From positions 116,720 through 180,719 of the forward strand of contig JALHMF010000006.1 in assembly GCA_022844205.1 (NCBI GenBank): DNA of 64,000 nt. The letters are read 5' to 3'. Numbering within the stretch: position 1 is the first letter of the stretch; each line of letters starts with the position of its first letter. The notes beneath the pieces are model-generated. The model worked only from the letters and a program-made list of their open reading frames with translations, did not search any database and was not told the origin of the DNA. A program made the translations under genes and the position numbers. Shown piece by piece: positions 8,733 through 17,393 of this stretch. This DNA comes from Xanthobacteraceae bacterium. Its GTDB lineage: Bacteria > Pseudomonadota > Alphaproteobacteria > Rhizobiales > Xanthobacteraceae.

Positions 8733-9008
8733 TCACGGGCGCTGGTTCTGAAAAATCAGCATGCCGGCGCCGAGACCGCAGAAGCTCATCGACTGATAGG
8801 CTTGGGCGGCCGTCAGTTCGCGATTCAGCCGAAGCGTGGCCCAGATCGGTCCGAAGGCTGCGCCGAAAATGCAGTAACCGAAAGCCGGGAAACCGGTGCC
8901 GGCTCCAGCACTACCCGCTGCGGGCGCAGCCAGCTTTGCCGAAGCCTGCATCCCTGAAACCAATGAAAGCGCTCCTGCCAGCAACGCGCCGATCACAAAC
9001 TTACGCAT
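8733..9008 (-). CDS. Small secreted or membrane-associated hypothetical protein
   Basis: A 91-aa protein of unknown function. Residues 1-24 (MRKFVIGALLAGALSLVSGM...ASA) form a Sec signal peptide. The mature part is Gly/Ala-rich, with a hydrophobic segment GYCIFGAAFGPIWATL and two cysteines (GYC, SFC) that could pair in the periplasm. The start at 9008 is chosen because GGAGAG lies 5 nt upstream; longer starts at 9020 and 9110 exist. It is alone between the cold-shock gene and the DUF465 genes. I recognise no family. Confidence 0.6.
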   Translation of the reverse strand: MRKFVIGALLAGALSLVSGMQASAKLAAPAAGSAGAGTGFPAFGYCIFGAAFGPIWATLRLNRELTAAQAYQSMSFCGLGAGMLIFQNQRP

Positions 9009-9288
9009 GTAACTCTCCATACTCAGCGAACCGTTCGTTCGGACGGAGTTGCGACATGCGTGCTCGCCAAACGTGGCGCGGACGCTAGGTTCCGCGGCAG
9101 GGATGAACAATCGAAATACGGGGATTCGAATAGCGTTTGAGGGATAAACCCTAACGGGTGAGGTTAACCGCCAACAACTGTAAATGTTTTCCGCGCCGAA
9201 TGCGGCGCGGACATAAAAATTTTGCGAAACGGAAAATAGTGAACGCCGAAACGAAACCGCCGGTCGCGAGGACCAGCGGTCTCATGTC

Positions 9289-9474
9289 TCAGTGAACGGT
9301 GGCTACATTGTCGTGGCGAAGCCGCTCGATCTCGTCCTTCAGAAGCAGCTTGCGCCTTTTCAGTTCGGTGAGCCGCAACTGATCGGCTCCCGGATGGGCA
9401 AGTTCTTCCTCGATCTCACGCTCCAATGCCTGATGCTGCTGCTCGAGGCTGGCCAGGGACACTTGAAGGGACAT
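9289..9474 (-). CDS. DUF465 (YdcH-like) small coiled-coil protein
   Basis: A 61-aa helical protein of the DUF465/YdcH family. It has the family core ALEREIEEEL and the ending LKRRKLLLKDEIERLRH, in heptad pattern throughout, so a short coiled coil or helical hairpin is expected. Function is unknown in the family. Divergent from a second DUF465 gene 216 bp away at 9691, pointing to an old duplication. The intergenic region between them should hold both promoters. Confidence 0.85.
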   Translation of the reverse strand: MSLQVSLASLEQQHQALEREIEEELAHPGADQLRLTELKRRKLLLKDEIERLRHDNVATVH

Positions 9475-9690
9475 GGAAATATCTCTCCCTTGTTAGGGTT
9501 CGATGCATGGAGTGTGACACGCTGATCCGGGGCTGTCGATTGGAGATGCGCATAGGGTTGCAAGTATCCACCGGACAAAACGAATATTTGTTCCAGATCG
9601 GTCAGCGATTCTGACTTGCTTGCAGCAGGGCCTGCCGGGCGCGATACTTCGCCCTCGCGGTCCCCATGGGTCGGTTCTGCGGCGGCGGGC

Positions 9691-9897
9691 ATGAACGCAG
9701 AGGAAGAACGAGAATTACGCGCAGAACTGGAGCGCCTCAAGCAGGAGCACCGGGATCTGGATGCCGCGATCGATGCGCTGCTTGGAAACTCCGGCTACGA
9801 CCGGTTGCAGGTGCAGCGGCTGAAAAAGCGGAAGCTGCAGCTCCGCGATCGCGTCAGCGAGATCGAGGACACGCTGTTTCCCGATATTATCGCGTGA
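9691..9897 (+). CDS. DUF465 (YdcH-like) small coiled-coil protein, second copy
   Basis: A 68-aa DUF465 protein with the family core LEQ/LKQEHRDLDAAID and the closing LKKRKLQLRDRVSEIED. The ATG at 9691 starts the conserved domain; an upstream TTG at 9616 would add 25 residues without family similarity. It is divergent from the DUF465 gene at 9289 and convergent with the peroxiredoxin gene, whose stop is only 15 bp away. Function unknown. Confidence 0.82.
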   Translation: MNAEEERELRAELERLKQEHRDLDAAIDALLGNSGYDRLQVQRLKKRKLQLRDRVSEIEDTLFPDIIA

Positions 9898-9912
9898 GCG
9901 GAATTGAACACT

Positions 9913-10398
9913 TCAAAGCAGCTTGATCATATTATCGGCGCTGGAGACTTCCGCCTTGCCGGTTTCGGCTTCCACGTTCAGGGCCTTCACGACGCCGTCC
10001 TCGACCAGCATCGAATAGCGCTTGGAGCGGATGCCGCCCATGCCGCGCTCGGTAGCGTCGTAATGCAGTCCAACCTCACGGGCGAATTCCGCATTGCCAT
10101 CGGCGAGGAACACAATCTTGTCGCTCGCTCCGGTTGATTTCGCCCAGGCATTGATCACGAAGTGGTCGTTGATCGTGGTGACGGCGATCGTATCGACGTT
10201 CTTGGCGTGGATGGCGTCCGCCTGTGCGATGAAGCCGGGCAGATGATTCATGCTGCAAGTCGGCGTGAAGGCGCCCGGCATGCCGATCAGGATCACGCGC
10301 TTGCCGTTGAATATTTCTCCGGTCTTGCGCGGCTTGGGGCCATCCGCCGTCATCACGCGAAACGTCGCTTCGGGAAGTTTGTCGCCGACCTTGATCAT
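9913..10398 (-). CDS. Peroxiredoxin, Prx5/redoxin family
   Basis: A 161-aa thiol peroxidase that reduces hydrogen peroxide and organic hydroperoxides in the cytosol. Seen: MIKVGDKLPEATF at the N-terminus, the catalytic site PGAFTPTCSMNHLPGF with the peroxidatic Cys near residue 48, and the FLADGNAEFAREVG block. No second conserved resolving Cys is visible, so it is probably a 1-Cys or glutaredoxin/glutathione-dependent enzyme. Start at 10398 has an AGGAG-type site; a start at 10446 would add 16 residues outside the family domain. Confidence 0.92.
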   Translation of the reverse strand: MIKVGDKLPEATFRVMTADGPKPRKTGEIFNGKRVILIGMPGAFTPTCSMNHLPGFIAQADAIHAKNVDTIAVTTINDHFVINAWAKSTGASDKIVFLADGNAEFAREVGLHYDATERGMGGIRSKRYSMLVEDGVVKALNVEAETGKAEVSSADNMIKLL

Positions 10399-10481
10399 CC
10401 TTCGCTCCTGGCACCGCTCTTGCAGCGCTGAAAATTCAGCCGGCAACGTACCGGCTGCGGCATCCTATGTCGTTTGTTGCG

Positions 10482-11291
10482 CTAGTCGAGAGGGGCCTCG
10501 ACTTCCAGCGATTTGCCCCCCGCATAGACGGTCAGGCGGATTTTGGCGGGGATCGGGCCTGCTCCGGGCGGCGCTCCGTCGAGCGGAATCGCATAGCGCG
10601 TGAGATTGCCCTCTTTCGCCAGCTTCTCCGGCAGCGGCAAAGCCCAGTTGTCGGTCGGTCCCTCGGCAAAGAGATCGTAGTCTTGCTCATGCTCCGGCGT
10701 GTATATTTCCACCAGCACGCGCGGTTTTGCGCCGCGTTCCAGTTTCACCGAGTAAACGGAAAGGGGCTTCACCTCCCCGAGCACATCCGGTACGGGGATC
10801 GAAGCCTTCGCCTGTTCAATCAGTTCCGAGGTTTTTTTTGCGATCGGCACGTCCAGCGAGAATACGGCCTCCGCAGGAATGCAGATTTTCTCGCAAACGG
10901 CGAACTCGAACTTCAGGCTTAGCCTGACCGGTTTCTTTGGATCGATTGCCTTCAGTTCAACTGGAAAGACCACGCGGTTTTCGTAACCGATCACCTGTCC
11001 GCCCGCTTCCCTGAAGCGGCGCGGGACGGGATATTCTACTTTTGTGGCGGCCAGATTGTCGGAACCCGTCCAGTCGAAACGCGGCGGCACGCCGGCATCG
11101 CCCGGATAGCGCCAGTAGGTGTGCCATTTCGGCGCCAGCCGGATTTCCACCGCGGCGCGCGTTACGTCCGCGTGCAATCTCACCTGCGCCTTGCCGGTAT
11201 CGATCCATTGGGTTTCCGCCGCGCGCGCGAGTGCGGCCGCGCCGAGCGCACAAACAATTGTGGCAACCGGAAACCAAAATGCCTTCATCAT
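10482..11291 (-). CDS. Periplasmic DsbD-alpha-like thiol:disulfide interchange domain protein
   Basis: A roughly 269-aa exported protein with a Sec signal peptide (MMKAFWFPVATIVCALGAAA...). The mature part matches the DsbD N-terminal (alpha) domain / COG4233: W-H-T-Y-W-R-Y-P-G-D near the start, and the redox pair in FAVCEKICIPA with C-x3-C spacing as in DsbD-alpha. The membrane and C-terminal domains of DsbD are absent, so this is a stand-alone periplasmic acceptor that would need CcdA/DsbD-like partners encoded elsewhere. Starts at 11330 or 11288 are also possible. Divergent from yqgE. Confidence 0.82.
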   Translation of the reverse strand: MMKAFWFPVATIVCALGAAALARAAETQWIDTGKAQVRLHADVTRAAVEIRLAPKWHTYWRYPGDAGVPPRFDWTGSDNLAATKVEYPVPRRFREAGGQVIGYENRVVFPVELKAIDPKKPVRLSLKFEFAVCEKICIPAEAVFSLDVPIAKKTSELIEQAKASIPVPDVLGEVKPLSVYSVKLERGAKPRVLVEIYTPEHEQDYDLFAEGPTDNWALPLPEKLAKEGNLTRYAIPLDGAPPGAGPIPAKIRLTVYAGGKSLEVEAPLD

Positions 11292-11371
11292 CGTTCTACT
11301 AAGCTTGGCCAACGTCAGGGCAAAATGCACGTTCGCGTGATGTAATCTGTGGCTAATGGAAATCTTGAAAC

Positions 11372-12016
11372 ATGCCGGGGCTCGGATATTCTAGGGACAT
11401 GAAAATCGCCGGCACACGGAACGATGCCGCCAAACGCGCCGGTTATCTCGATGGGCAGGTTCTCATCGCGATGCCGACGATGAAGGACGACCGCTTCACG
11501 CGTTCCGTGATCTATCTCTGTGCGCATTCCGACGAAGGGGCGATGGGCATTGTGGTGAACCAGCCGGCAGCCAACATCAATTTCCTCAACCTGCTCGTGC
11601 AGCTCGAAGTGATCCCGGATGAAAACCAGATCAAGCTGCCCGAACACGCCGATGCGATGCGCGTGCTGAAGGGCGGCCCGGTTGAGACCGGCCGCGGCTT
11701 CGTGCTGCATAGCGCCGATTTTTTCATCGAGAATTCGACGCTCTCCATCGATAACGGAATTTGCCTCACCGCCACGCTCGATATTCTGAAAGCCATCGCG
11801 AACGGTGAGGGTCCGTCGAGCGCGGTGCTGGCACTGGGGTATGCCGGATGGGGACCGGGCCAGCTCGAAAGCGAAATCCAGGCCAACGGCTGGCTAAGCT
11901 GCGACGCCGACTCGGAATTGATTTTTGGCGCCGATATCGAGCGCAAATACGAGCAGGCGATGCGGAAGATCGGTATTGACCCGGGCATGCTTTCGCCTGA
12001 AGCGGGGCACGCCTGA
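11372..12016 (+). CDS. YqgE/AlgH family protein
   Basis: A 214-aa cytosolic protein of the YqgE/AlgH family (DUF179). Typical blocks are [51 protein letters not shown] and [14 protein letters not shown]. The biochemical role of the family is not settled. Start is ambiguous: ATG at 11372 or ATG at 11399 (MKIAGTR); the N-terminus before GYLDG varies in the family, so neither can be excluded. Stop lies 5 bp from the stop of the convergent GGDEF/EAL gene. Confidence 0.88.
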   Translation: MPGLGYSRDMKIAGTRNDAAKRAGYLDGQVLIAMPTMKDDRFTRSVIYLCAHSDEGAMGIVVNQPAANINFLNLLVQLEVIPDENQIKLPEHADAMRVLKGGPVETGRGFVLHSADFFIENSTLSIDNGICLTATLDILKAIANGEGPSSAVLALGYAGWGPGQLESEIQANGWLSCDADSELIFGADIERKYEQAMRKIGIDPGMLSPEAGHA

Positions 12017-12021
12017 AGCGA

Positions 12022-14901
12022 TCAGCCGGCGCGGCGGCGGGTTGTTTCGACCGGGGCGATCAGCCGGCGCGCTTCTTCCGCCGTCATCGGCTCCCCGAAC
12101 GCATAGCCTTGGGCATATTCGCAGCCGAGCTGATACAGTTCCACGGCATCGGAATCGTTTTCAGCGCCTTCCGCCACCACTTCCATTCCGAGATCGTGCG
12201 CAAGGGTGATGATCGAACGCAGGATCACCGGCCGCGCGCCGCGCCCTGAACCGCGCACGAATTGCTGGTCGATCTTGATCGTGTCGAACGGGAAGCGCTG
12301 GAGATAGGCGAGCGAGGAATAGCCGGTGCCGAAGTCGTCAAGCGACAGGCCGGCGCCCAGTTCGCGGATGCGCACGAGCATCTGCGCGGCCAGCTCCGGA
12401 TTTTCCATGACGAGCGATTCGGTCAATTCCAGCTTGAGCGTGCCCGGCGTGAGCAGGTTGCGGGACAGCACCGCCTTGATCTCCTGGATGAGATCGTGGC
12501 GCAGCAGTTGTCGCGACGAAATGTTCACGCTGACGAACAAGGCCGCTGCGGCGTCGCTGATGCGCTGCCATTCGGCAAGCTGCTTGGCCGAGCGTTCCAG
12601 CACAAACCGGCCCAACTCGTTGATCAGTCCCGTTTCTTCCGCCAGCGGAATGAACTCGCCCGGACCCAGCCGTCCGAGCCGCGGATGATTCCAGCGCAAC
12701 AGCGCCTCGAAGCCGGAAACCGTCCGGTCTTCCAGCCGGACAATCGGCTGATAGAGGATCGCCAGCTCCTGCCGTTCGATTGCGCGGCGGAGATCGGATT
12801 CCAGTGTGAGCTTGTCGAGTTTCTGGGAGCGCATCACCGGCTTGAACACTTCGATACGGTCGGCGCCGAGCTGTTTTGCGTGATACATCGCAAGCTCGGC
12901 GTCTTTCAGCACTTCGTCGCGGCTGCGGGTGTGTCCGTCATAAAGCACGAGGCCGATCGAAGCCGTGAGGAAAATCTGCCGCGAGCCGAAACCGATCGGC
13001 GCGCGAAGCGAGCGGCGGATCGTGTCGGCGAAGGCGACGATGCGTTCCGCTTCGCGCTCCGAGAGCAGGATCATCGCGAACTGGTCGCCGGCGATTCTGG
13101 ACAGCGTGTCCTGCGGCTTGAGAAGCCGCGTGAGGCGGCGCGCGATGGTGAGCAGCACCGAGTCGCCGACCGCCATGCCGACGCTGGTATTCACCAGCTT
13201 GAAGCGGTCGATGTCGATCACGATCAAGGTGGGGCGAACATGCTCGTCGGCGCGCGAGAGCGAGATCGCGGCATCGAGCCGGTCCATGAAGAGTTCGCGG
13301 TTCGGCAGGCTCGTCAGGTTGTCGTGGACCGCGTCGTGCAGGAGGCGTTCCTCGGAAACCTTCGTTTCGGTCACGTCCGCGAGCGTGCCGACGACACGCA
13401 GCACTTCGCCGTCCGTGCCGACGACCGGACGCGCACGAAGATGGAACCAGAGATAATGGCCGTCCTCCGCGCGCAGGCGGAACTGCTGCATGATGCGGCC
13501 GCGGCGCTGCTCCAGCATTCCGTCGAGCGACATGCGGAAGCGGTCGCGGTCGCCGGGATGCAGGAACTCGAGCCAGCCCGCGGCGGCGGTTTCCAGCGTG
13601 CCGCGCTTCAGGCCGAGGGCGGTTTCGGCCTCGTGGCTCGTGTAGATGAGGTCGCGCACGACATCCCAGTCCCACACAATGTCGCCCGCACCGGTGAGGG
13701 CCAAAGCCCGCCGTTCGAGATCGTTCACGATGCCTTCGGCGCTGACGCCCGCGAAGGCGTGCTGCATGACCGTGAAGCCGATCAGCATCACGATCAGCAC
13801 GAGGCCGCCGAGCAGGGCGGGTGCCACAAGATCGTTGGTGAAGACGCCCGCGACCGTCAGGCCCGTCGCGATGATCCAGACCGTCAGCAGGAACCAGGTC
13901 GGGATCAGCAGCACCGCGCGATCAAAGCCGTGGGTGGAGAGATAGACGACGAGCCCAAATCCGACGAGTGCCACGGCGAGCAGCGACAGCCGCGCGATGC
14001 CGGCGGCGATCGGGGGATCGACGAGGGCGAGCGCCACCAGGGCCGCGAGAAAGATCAGCCAGCCCGCCGCGACATGCGAGTACCGCACGTTCCAGCGCGC
14101 AAGGTTCAGATAGGCGAACAGGAACATGACCAGCGTTGCCGCAAGAATCGCTTCGCCGGATGCGCGCGCGAACTGCTGCGTTACCGGACCGAGTGAGAAA
14201 ATCTTGCTCCAGAAATTGAAATCGACACCGATGTAGGCGAGCACCGCCCAGGCAAGGGCAGCCGCGGCGGGAAACATCATGCTTCCCTTCACGACGAACA
14301 GGATCGTCAGGAAGAGTGCCAGCAGTCCCGCGATGCCGATGACGATGCCGTTATAGAGCGTGAAGGAGTTGACCTTGCCCTTGTACGCTTCCGGTTCCCA
14401 CAAATAGATTTGCGGCACGAACGCCGACGTCAGCTCCATCACGAACGTCACCGTCGTGCCGGGATCGAGGGTGACGAGGAATGCGTCCGCGTCATTCGCC
14501 ACCTGCCGTTCCGGGCGGAAGCCCTGGCTCGGCGTGATGGAAACGATCCGGTTGTTGCCGAGGTCCGGCCAGAACACGCCCGAGCGCACCATCATGTAGT
14601 ACGGCGCAACGATCAGGCGGTCGACCTGCTCATCGGTCGTGTTGGCGAGCGCGAACACGACCCAGTTGGTAACACCCTGCGCCTCGCGCGCGCGCACCTC
14701 GATGCGGCGGACGATGCCGTCAGAGCCTGGCGCCGTTGAGACCTGCAAACGGTCGCCGTCGGTCTGGTAGCGGTCGGCGGCGGGGAGGAGGTCGATCGCC
14801 GGCGTCTTCAAGCGCACGGATACGGCTTCGAGCGCGGCAGCCGGCAAAAGCCCGCAAACGCTCGCGACGATCACGCACGCAATCAGACGGCCGATACGCA
14901 A
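12022..14901 (-). CDS. Membrane PAS-GGDEF-EAL protein, probable c-di-GMP phosphodiesterase
   Basis: About 959 aa counted from a TTG start that has GGAGG 7 nt upstream (a longer ATG start at 14994 precedes the signal peptide and looks less likely). Order: signal peptide, periplasmic domain (about 30-175), seven or so membrane helices (about 177-385, 7TMR-DISM-like), PAS/PAC (390-515), GGDEF (520-685), EAL (695-950). The cyclase signature is degenerate, AGDQF instead of GGDEF. The EAL side is complete: FEALLRW, LKLELTES, LDDFGTGYSS, IKIDQQF, VVAEGAE. I therefore predict c-di-GMP hydrolysis, with the GGDEF part as a GTP sensor or scaffold. Confidence 0.88.
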   Translation of the reverse strand: MRIGRLIACVIVASVCGLLPAAALEAVSVRLKTPAIDLLPAADRYQTDGDRLQVSTAPGSDGIVRRIEVRAREAQGVTNWVVFALANTTDEQVDRLIVAPYYMMVRSGVFWPDLGNNRIVSITPSQGFRPERQVANDADAFLVTLDPGTTVTFVMELTSAFVPQIYLWEPEAYKGKVNSFTLYNGIVIGIAGLLALFLTILFVVKGSMMFPAAAALAWAVLAYIGVDFNFWSKIFSLGPVTQQFARASGEAILAATLVMFLFAYLNLARWNVRYSHVAAGWLIFLAALVALALVDPPIAAGIARLSLLAVALVGFGLVVYLSTHGFDRAVLLIPTWFLLTVWIIATGLTVAGVFTNDLVAPALLGGLVLIVMLIGFTVMQHAFAGVSAEGIVNDLERRALALTGAGDIVWDWDVVRDLIYTSHEAETALGLKRGTLETAAAGWLEFLHPGDRDRFRMSLDGMLEQRRGRIMQQFRLRAEDGHYLWFHLRARPVVGTDGEVLRVVGTLADVTETKVSEERLLHDAVHDNLTSLPNRELFMDRLDAAISLSRADEHVRPTLIVIDIDRFKLVNTSVGMAVGDSVLLTIARRLTRLLKPQDTLSRIAGDQFAMILLSEREAERIVAFADTIRRSLRAPIGFGSRQIFLTASIGLVLYDGHTRSRDEVLKDAELAMYHAKQLGADRIEVFKPVMRSQKLDKLTLESDLRRAIERQELAILYQPIVRLEDRTVSGFEALLRWNHPRLGRLGPGEFIPLAEETGLINELGRFVLERSAKQLAEWQRISDAAAALFVSVNISSRQLLRHDLIQEIKAVLSRNLLTPGTLKLELTESLVMENPELAAQMLVRIRELGAGLSLDDFGTGYSSLAYLQRFPFDTIKIDQQFVRGSGRGARPVILRSIITLAHDLGMEVVAEGAENDSDAVELYQLGCEYAQGYAFGEPMTAEEARRLIAPVETTRRRAG

Positions 14902-15054
14902 TTCATCCCCTCCGGACACGTCCCGCGCACATGAACGGGTTTTTGGACCCCAATGGGTTTCAAATAGAAGCCGCATGCGGCAGCGGCGTGGCATTGCGGT
15001 CGATAGAATAAGCCATCTCGGTTCTTTTCCATGCGGGAACGGGCAAAAAAGCGG

Positions 15055-16059
15055 CTAGTTCGCGACCTCCAGAACGATTTTTCCGATATGGGCGCTGGTT
15101 TCCATGCGGGCATGGGCCTCGGAAGCCTTGGCCAAAGGGAAGGTCGAATCGATGACCGGCTTTATTGTTCCGGCCACCAGCAGCGGCCAGACCTTCTCCT
15201 CGACCGCGCGCGCGATCGCGGCCTTGTCGGAGGCGGAGCGGGCGCGAAGGGTGGAGCCGGTATGGGTCAGGCGCTTGATCATCAGGCGGGCAAGATTGAC
15301 GGTGACCTTCACGCCGGTCTGGGTCGCGATCTGCACAATGCGTCCTTCAACGGCGGCGGCTTCCATGTTGCGGCCCACATAATCGCCGCCCACCATATCG
15401 AGGATCAAATCGATGCCTTTCTTGCCGGTGGCTTCGTTCACAACCTCGACGAAATCCTGATCCTTGTAGTTGATCACGACATCCGCGCCGAGCTTGCGGC
15501 ACGCTTCGCATTTCTCCGGCGAGCCGGCCGTCGTGAAAACTTTTGCGCCGAATTGCTTCGCCAGCATGATTGCGGTGGTGCCGATGCCGCTGGTACCGCC
15601 GTGCACCAGAAACGTCTCACCGGATTTCAATCCGCCGCGCTCGAAGACGTTATGCCAGACGGTCATGAACGTCTCGGGCAGGGCGGCGGCTTCCACGAAC
15701 GACATTCCTTTCGGCACGGGCAAGGCGGAGCCTTCGTCCGCCAGCGCGAATTCGGCGTAGCCGCCGCCGGCGACGAGCGCGCAGACGGCATGGCCCGCCT
15801 TCCAGCGCTTCACATTCGAACCGGTTGCCACGACGATACCCGCGATCTCAAGACCGGGAATATCCGGCGCGCCGGGCGGCGGCGGGTAATGCCCCTTGCG
15901 CTGCATGACGTCGGGACGGTTCACGCCGGCGGCTTTCACCGCGATCAGGAGGTCGTTCGGGCCGGGCGTGGGGACGGGGCGGCTTTCAGGCACCAGCACT
16001 TCAGGACCGCCAGGGGCCTTGATCCCAATGGCGGTCATGGTCTTGGGGAATTCGGACAT
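15055..16059 (-). CDS. NAD(P)H-quinone oxidoreductase (zinc-independent MDR, PIG3/QOR type)
   Basis: A 334-aa medium-chain dehydrogenase/reductase of the quinone oxidoreductase type. Seen: N-terminal GroES-like fold with AGVNRPDVMQRKGHYPPP, then the Rossmann domain with VHGGTSGIGTTAIMLA near residues 143-158. No zinc-binding Cys cluster is present, as expected for the QOR/PIG3 branch. It probably reduces quinones or enals with NADPH. The closing METSAHIGKIVLEV is characteristic. Monocistronic as far as visible, divergent from the DUF1192 gene. Confidence 0.88.
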   Translation of the reverse strand: MSEFPKTMTAIGIKAPGGPEVLVPESRPVPTPGPNDLLIAVKAAGVNRPDVMQRKGHYPPPPGAPDIPGLEIAGIVVATGSNVKRWKAGHAVCALVAGGGYAEFALADEGSALPVPKGMSFVEAAALPETFMTVWHNVFERGGLKSGETFLVHGGTSGIGTTAIMLAKQFGAKVFTTAGSPEKCEACRKLGADVVINYKDQDFVEVVNEATGKKGIDLILDMVGGDYVGRNMEAAAVEGRIVQIATQTGVKVTVNLARLMIKRLTHTGSTLRARSASDKAAIARAVEEKVWPLLVAGTIKPVIDSTFPLAKASEAHARMETSAHIGKIVLEVAN

Positions 16060-16159
16060 TCACAGGCTCCTGATCGGATGCCGGTTCCTACGACCCTGCG
16101 CCTGCCATGACAACGGCGGGCGGCCTCCGGTATCCTGCGCCGGACCGATGGAGAAGGCG

Positions 16160-16345
16160 ATGGACGAGGATCTGGCAAGGCCGAAAAAGAAGGCGTACGA
16201 GATCGGCGAGGATCTTTCCATGCTCTCGGTGGAGGAATTGAAGGAGCGTATCGGCACGCTGAAAGCTGAGATCGAGCGGCTGGAGGCCTCGATCCGCGGC
16301 AAAGAGGCCTCGCGAAACGCCGCCGACAGCGTTTTCAAAAGTTGA
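16160..16345 (+). CDS. DUF1192 family small protein
   Basis: A 61-aa acidic helical protein of the alphaproteobacterial DUF1192 family: MDEDLARPKKKAYEIGEDLS then LSVEELKERI and a C-terminal coiled-coil helix IERLEASIRGKEASRNAADSVFK. Function unknown. The ATG at 16160 is preceded by GGAGAAGG; an ATG at 16148 is also in frame. It lies upstream of the candidate sRNA and the rcdA-like gene on the same strand. Confidence 0.85.
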   Translation: MDEDLARPKKKAYEIGEDLSMLSVEELKERIGTLKAEIERLEASIRGKEASRNAADSVFKS

Positions 16346-16434
16346 ATTGCGCGTCCTGTAAAAAGCGCCCGAATCCAGCGCCGGGACGCCGCCGCGACCC
16401 GATTAACCATCAATTAAGGTTTCCTCATCATTAT

Positions 16435-16533
16435 CGGGGCAGTCCAGCTTTTGGACTCTGAGTGGCTCCTGTCCACTCGTTTGACGCCTCCCTGTGAGAA
16501 CTTCGAGCCGCCTTAATCAGGCGGCTCTTTTTT
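16435..16533 (+). ncRNA. Candidate trans-acting sRNA of the suhB/alpha-r8 (MmgR-like) type
   Basis: Three hairpins in a row: AGTCCA/TGGACT (16441-16457), GAGTGG/CCACTC (16460-16478), then an unpaired CCTCCCTGT segment (16487-16495), then a perfect terminator GAGCCGCC/GGCGGCTC with six T (16505-16533). Two stem-loops, an exposed anti-Shine-Dalgarno CCUCC stretch and a terminator are the architecture I know from the alphaproteobacterial suhB/alpha-r8 family. No ORF overlaps. The 5' end is a guess. The remaining 16534-16673 holds only the rcdA-like upstream region. Confidence 0.6.
16505..16533 (+). terminator. Rho-independent terminator
   Basis: GAGCCGCC ttaatca GGCGGCTC TTTTTT. It closes the candidate sRNA and would also stop readthrough from the DUF1192 gene. 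Confidence 0.9.
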
Positions 16534-16673
16534 CGTCCGCAGGCGGGACATTTTTCAACATTTGGCGGGTAAGGTTGCCGCACGTGCGGACTCGACATTT
16601 GGGGCGAGACCGTTTCAATCTTGCCAAAGCGTAACCAGGAAGCAGTGCATCGTACGCGTTTGTGGAGTTGAAG

Positions 16674-17192
16674 ATGTCGGGTTTGTTCGAGAACCAGGCC
16701 GATCCCGTGGTTCTTGCCGAGCGTATGGCCAACGGCGAGGCCTTCGGCACGCTCTTCCGCGAAGGAATGGCGCTCGTCGAAGCGACTGCCGCCTATCTCG
16801 ATGGCCCGGGCCGCACCGAGGCCAAGTCTCTCACCCGTTCGTCAGCACTGGCTTACGCGACCGAATCCATGCGCCTCACCACGCGGCTGATGCAGGTCGC
16901 TTCGTGGCTGCTCTTGCAGCGCGCGGTGAACGAAGGTGAACTCAGCGCCGAGCAGGCGCGCACCGAAAAAACCAAGGTAAAACTTTCGGCCTACGATGCA
17001 CCGCACGAGGATTCACTGAAGGCGCTGCCGTTCCGGCTGCGCGCGCTGATCGAACAGTCGAGATTGCTGCACGACAAGGTCATGCGTCTCGACGGCATGC
17101 TCTACAAAGACAAGCCGCTCGCAGCGAAGGAAAGCGCCAACCCGGTTGAGCACCAGATCGGATTGCTGCGCGCGGCGTTCGGCGACCGCTGA
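16674..17192 (+). CDS. RcdA-like protease adaptor (DUF1465 family)
   Basis: A 172-aa helical protein of the DUF1465 family, whose Caulobacter member RcdA helps ClpXP degrade CtrA and other cell-cycle substrates. Seen: MRLTTRLMQVASWLLLQRAV in the middle, SLKALPFRLRALIEQSRLLHDKVMRLD further on, and the C-terminal VEHQIGLLRAAFG. Start at ATG 16674 with GGAGTTGAAG just upstream; a GTG at 16662 is in frame. Partner proteins (CpdR, ClpX) are not in the window, so the function is by family only. Confidence 0.8.
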   Translation: MSGLFENQADPVVLAERMANGEAFGTLFREGMALVEATAAYLDGPGRTEAKSLTRSSALAYATESMRLTTRLMQVASWLLLQRAVNEGELSAEQARTEKTKVKLSAYDAPHEDSLKALPFRLRALIEQSRLLHDKVMRLDGMLYKDKPLAAKESANPVEHQIGLLRAAFGDR

Positions 17193-17210
17193 ATTACTGA
17201 TCGATCATCC

Positions 17211-17312
17211 GTCAACCTGAGGTGCTCGCCCGCAGGGCGAGCCTCGAAGGATGAACGGCCGCCACCCACCTTCAAGGCTCGCGGCTATCGCCGCCCGCAC
17301 CTCAGGGTGATG
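17211..17312. repeat. Palindromic repeat, family E copy 1
   Basis: Inverted repeat with caacctgaggtgc and gcacctcagggtga as outer arms and gagcctcgaagg / ccttcaaggctc inside. It lies between the convergent rcdA-like gene and rpmE. Related copies are at 32376 and 51155. Confidence 0.8.
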
Positions 17313-17346
17313 GCATGATCCGCGGCTCGAAAGAATTCAATTCCAT

Positions 17347-17380
17347 AAAAAAGCCCCGCGTGTTTGCGGGGCTTTTTATT
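17347..17380 (-). terminator. Terminator of rpmE
   Basis: On the minus strand AAAAAGCCCCGC aaacacg GCGGGGCTTTTTT, a perfect GC stem with a T-run, 14 nt beyond the rpmE stop. It is symmetrical enough to act on both strands. Confidence 0.9.
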
Positions 17381-17393
17381 TTCAGGGGGAAGA

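Noticed and set aside
12262..14196. Long open frame (about 644 codons) on the plus strand opposite the GGDEF/EAL gene
   Set aside because: It mirrors codon bias of the real gene on the minus strand; the translation is His/Arg/Asp-rich without any domain, while the minus strand has complete conserved motifs.
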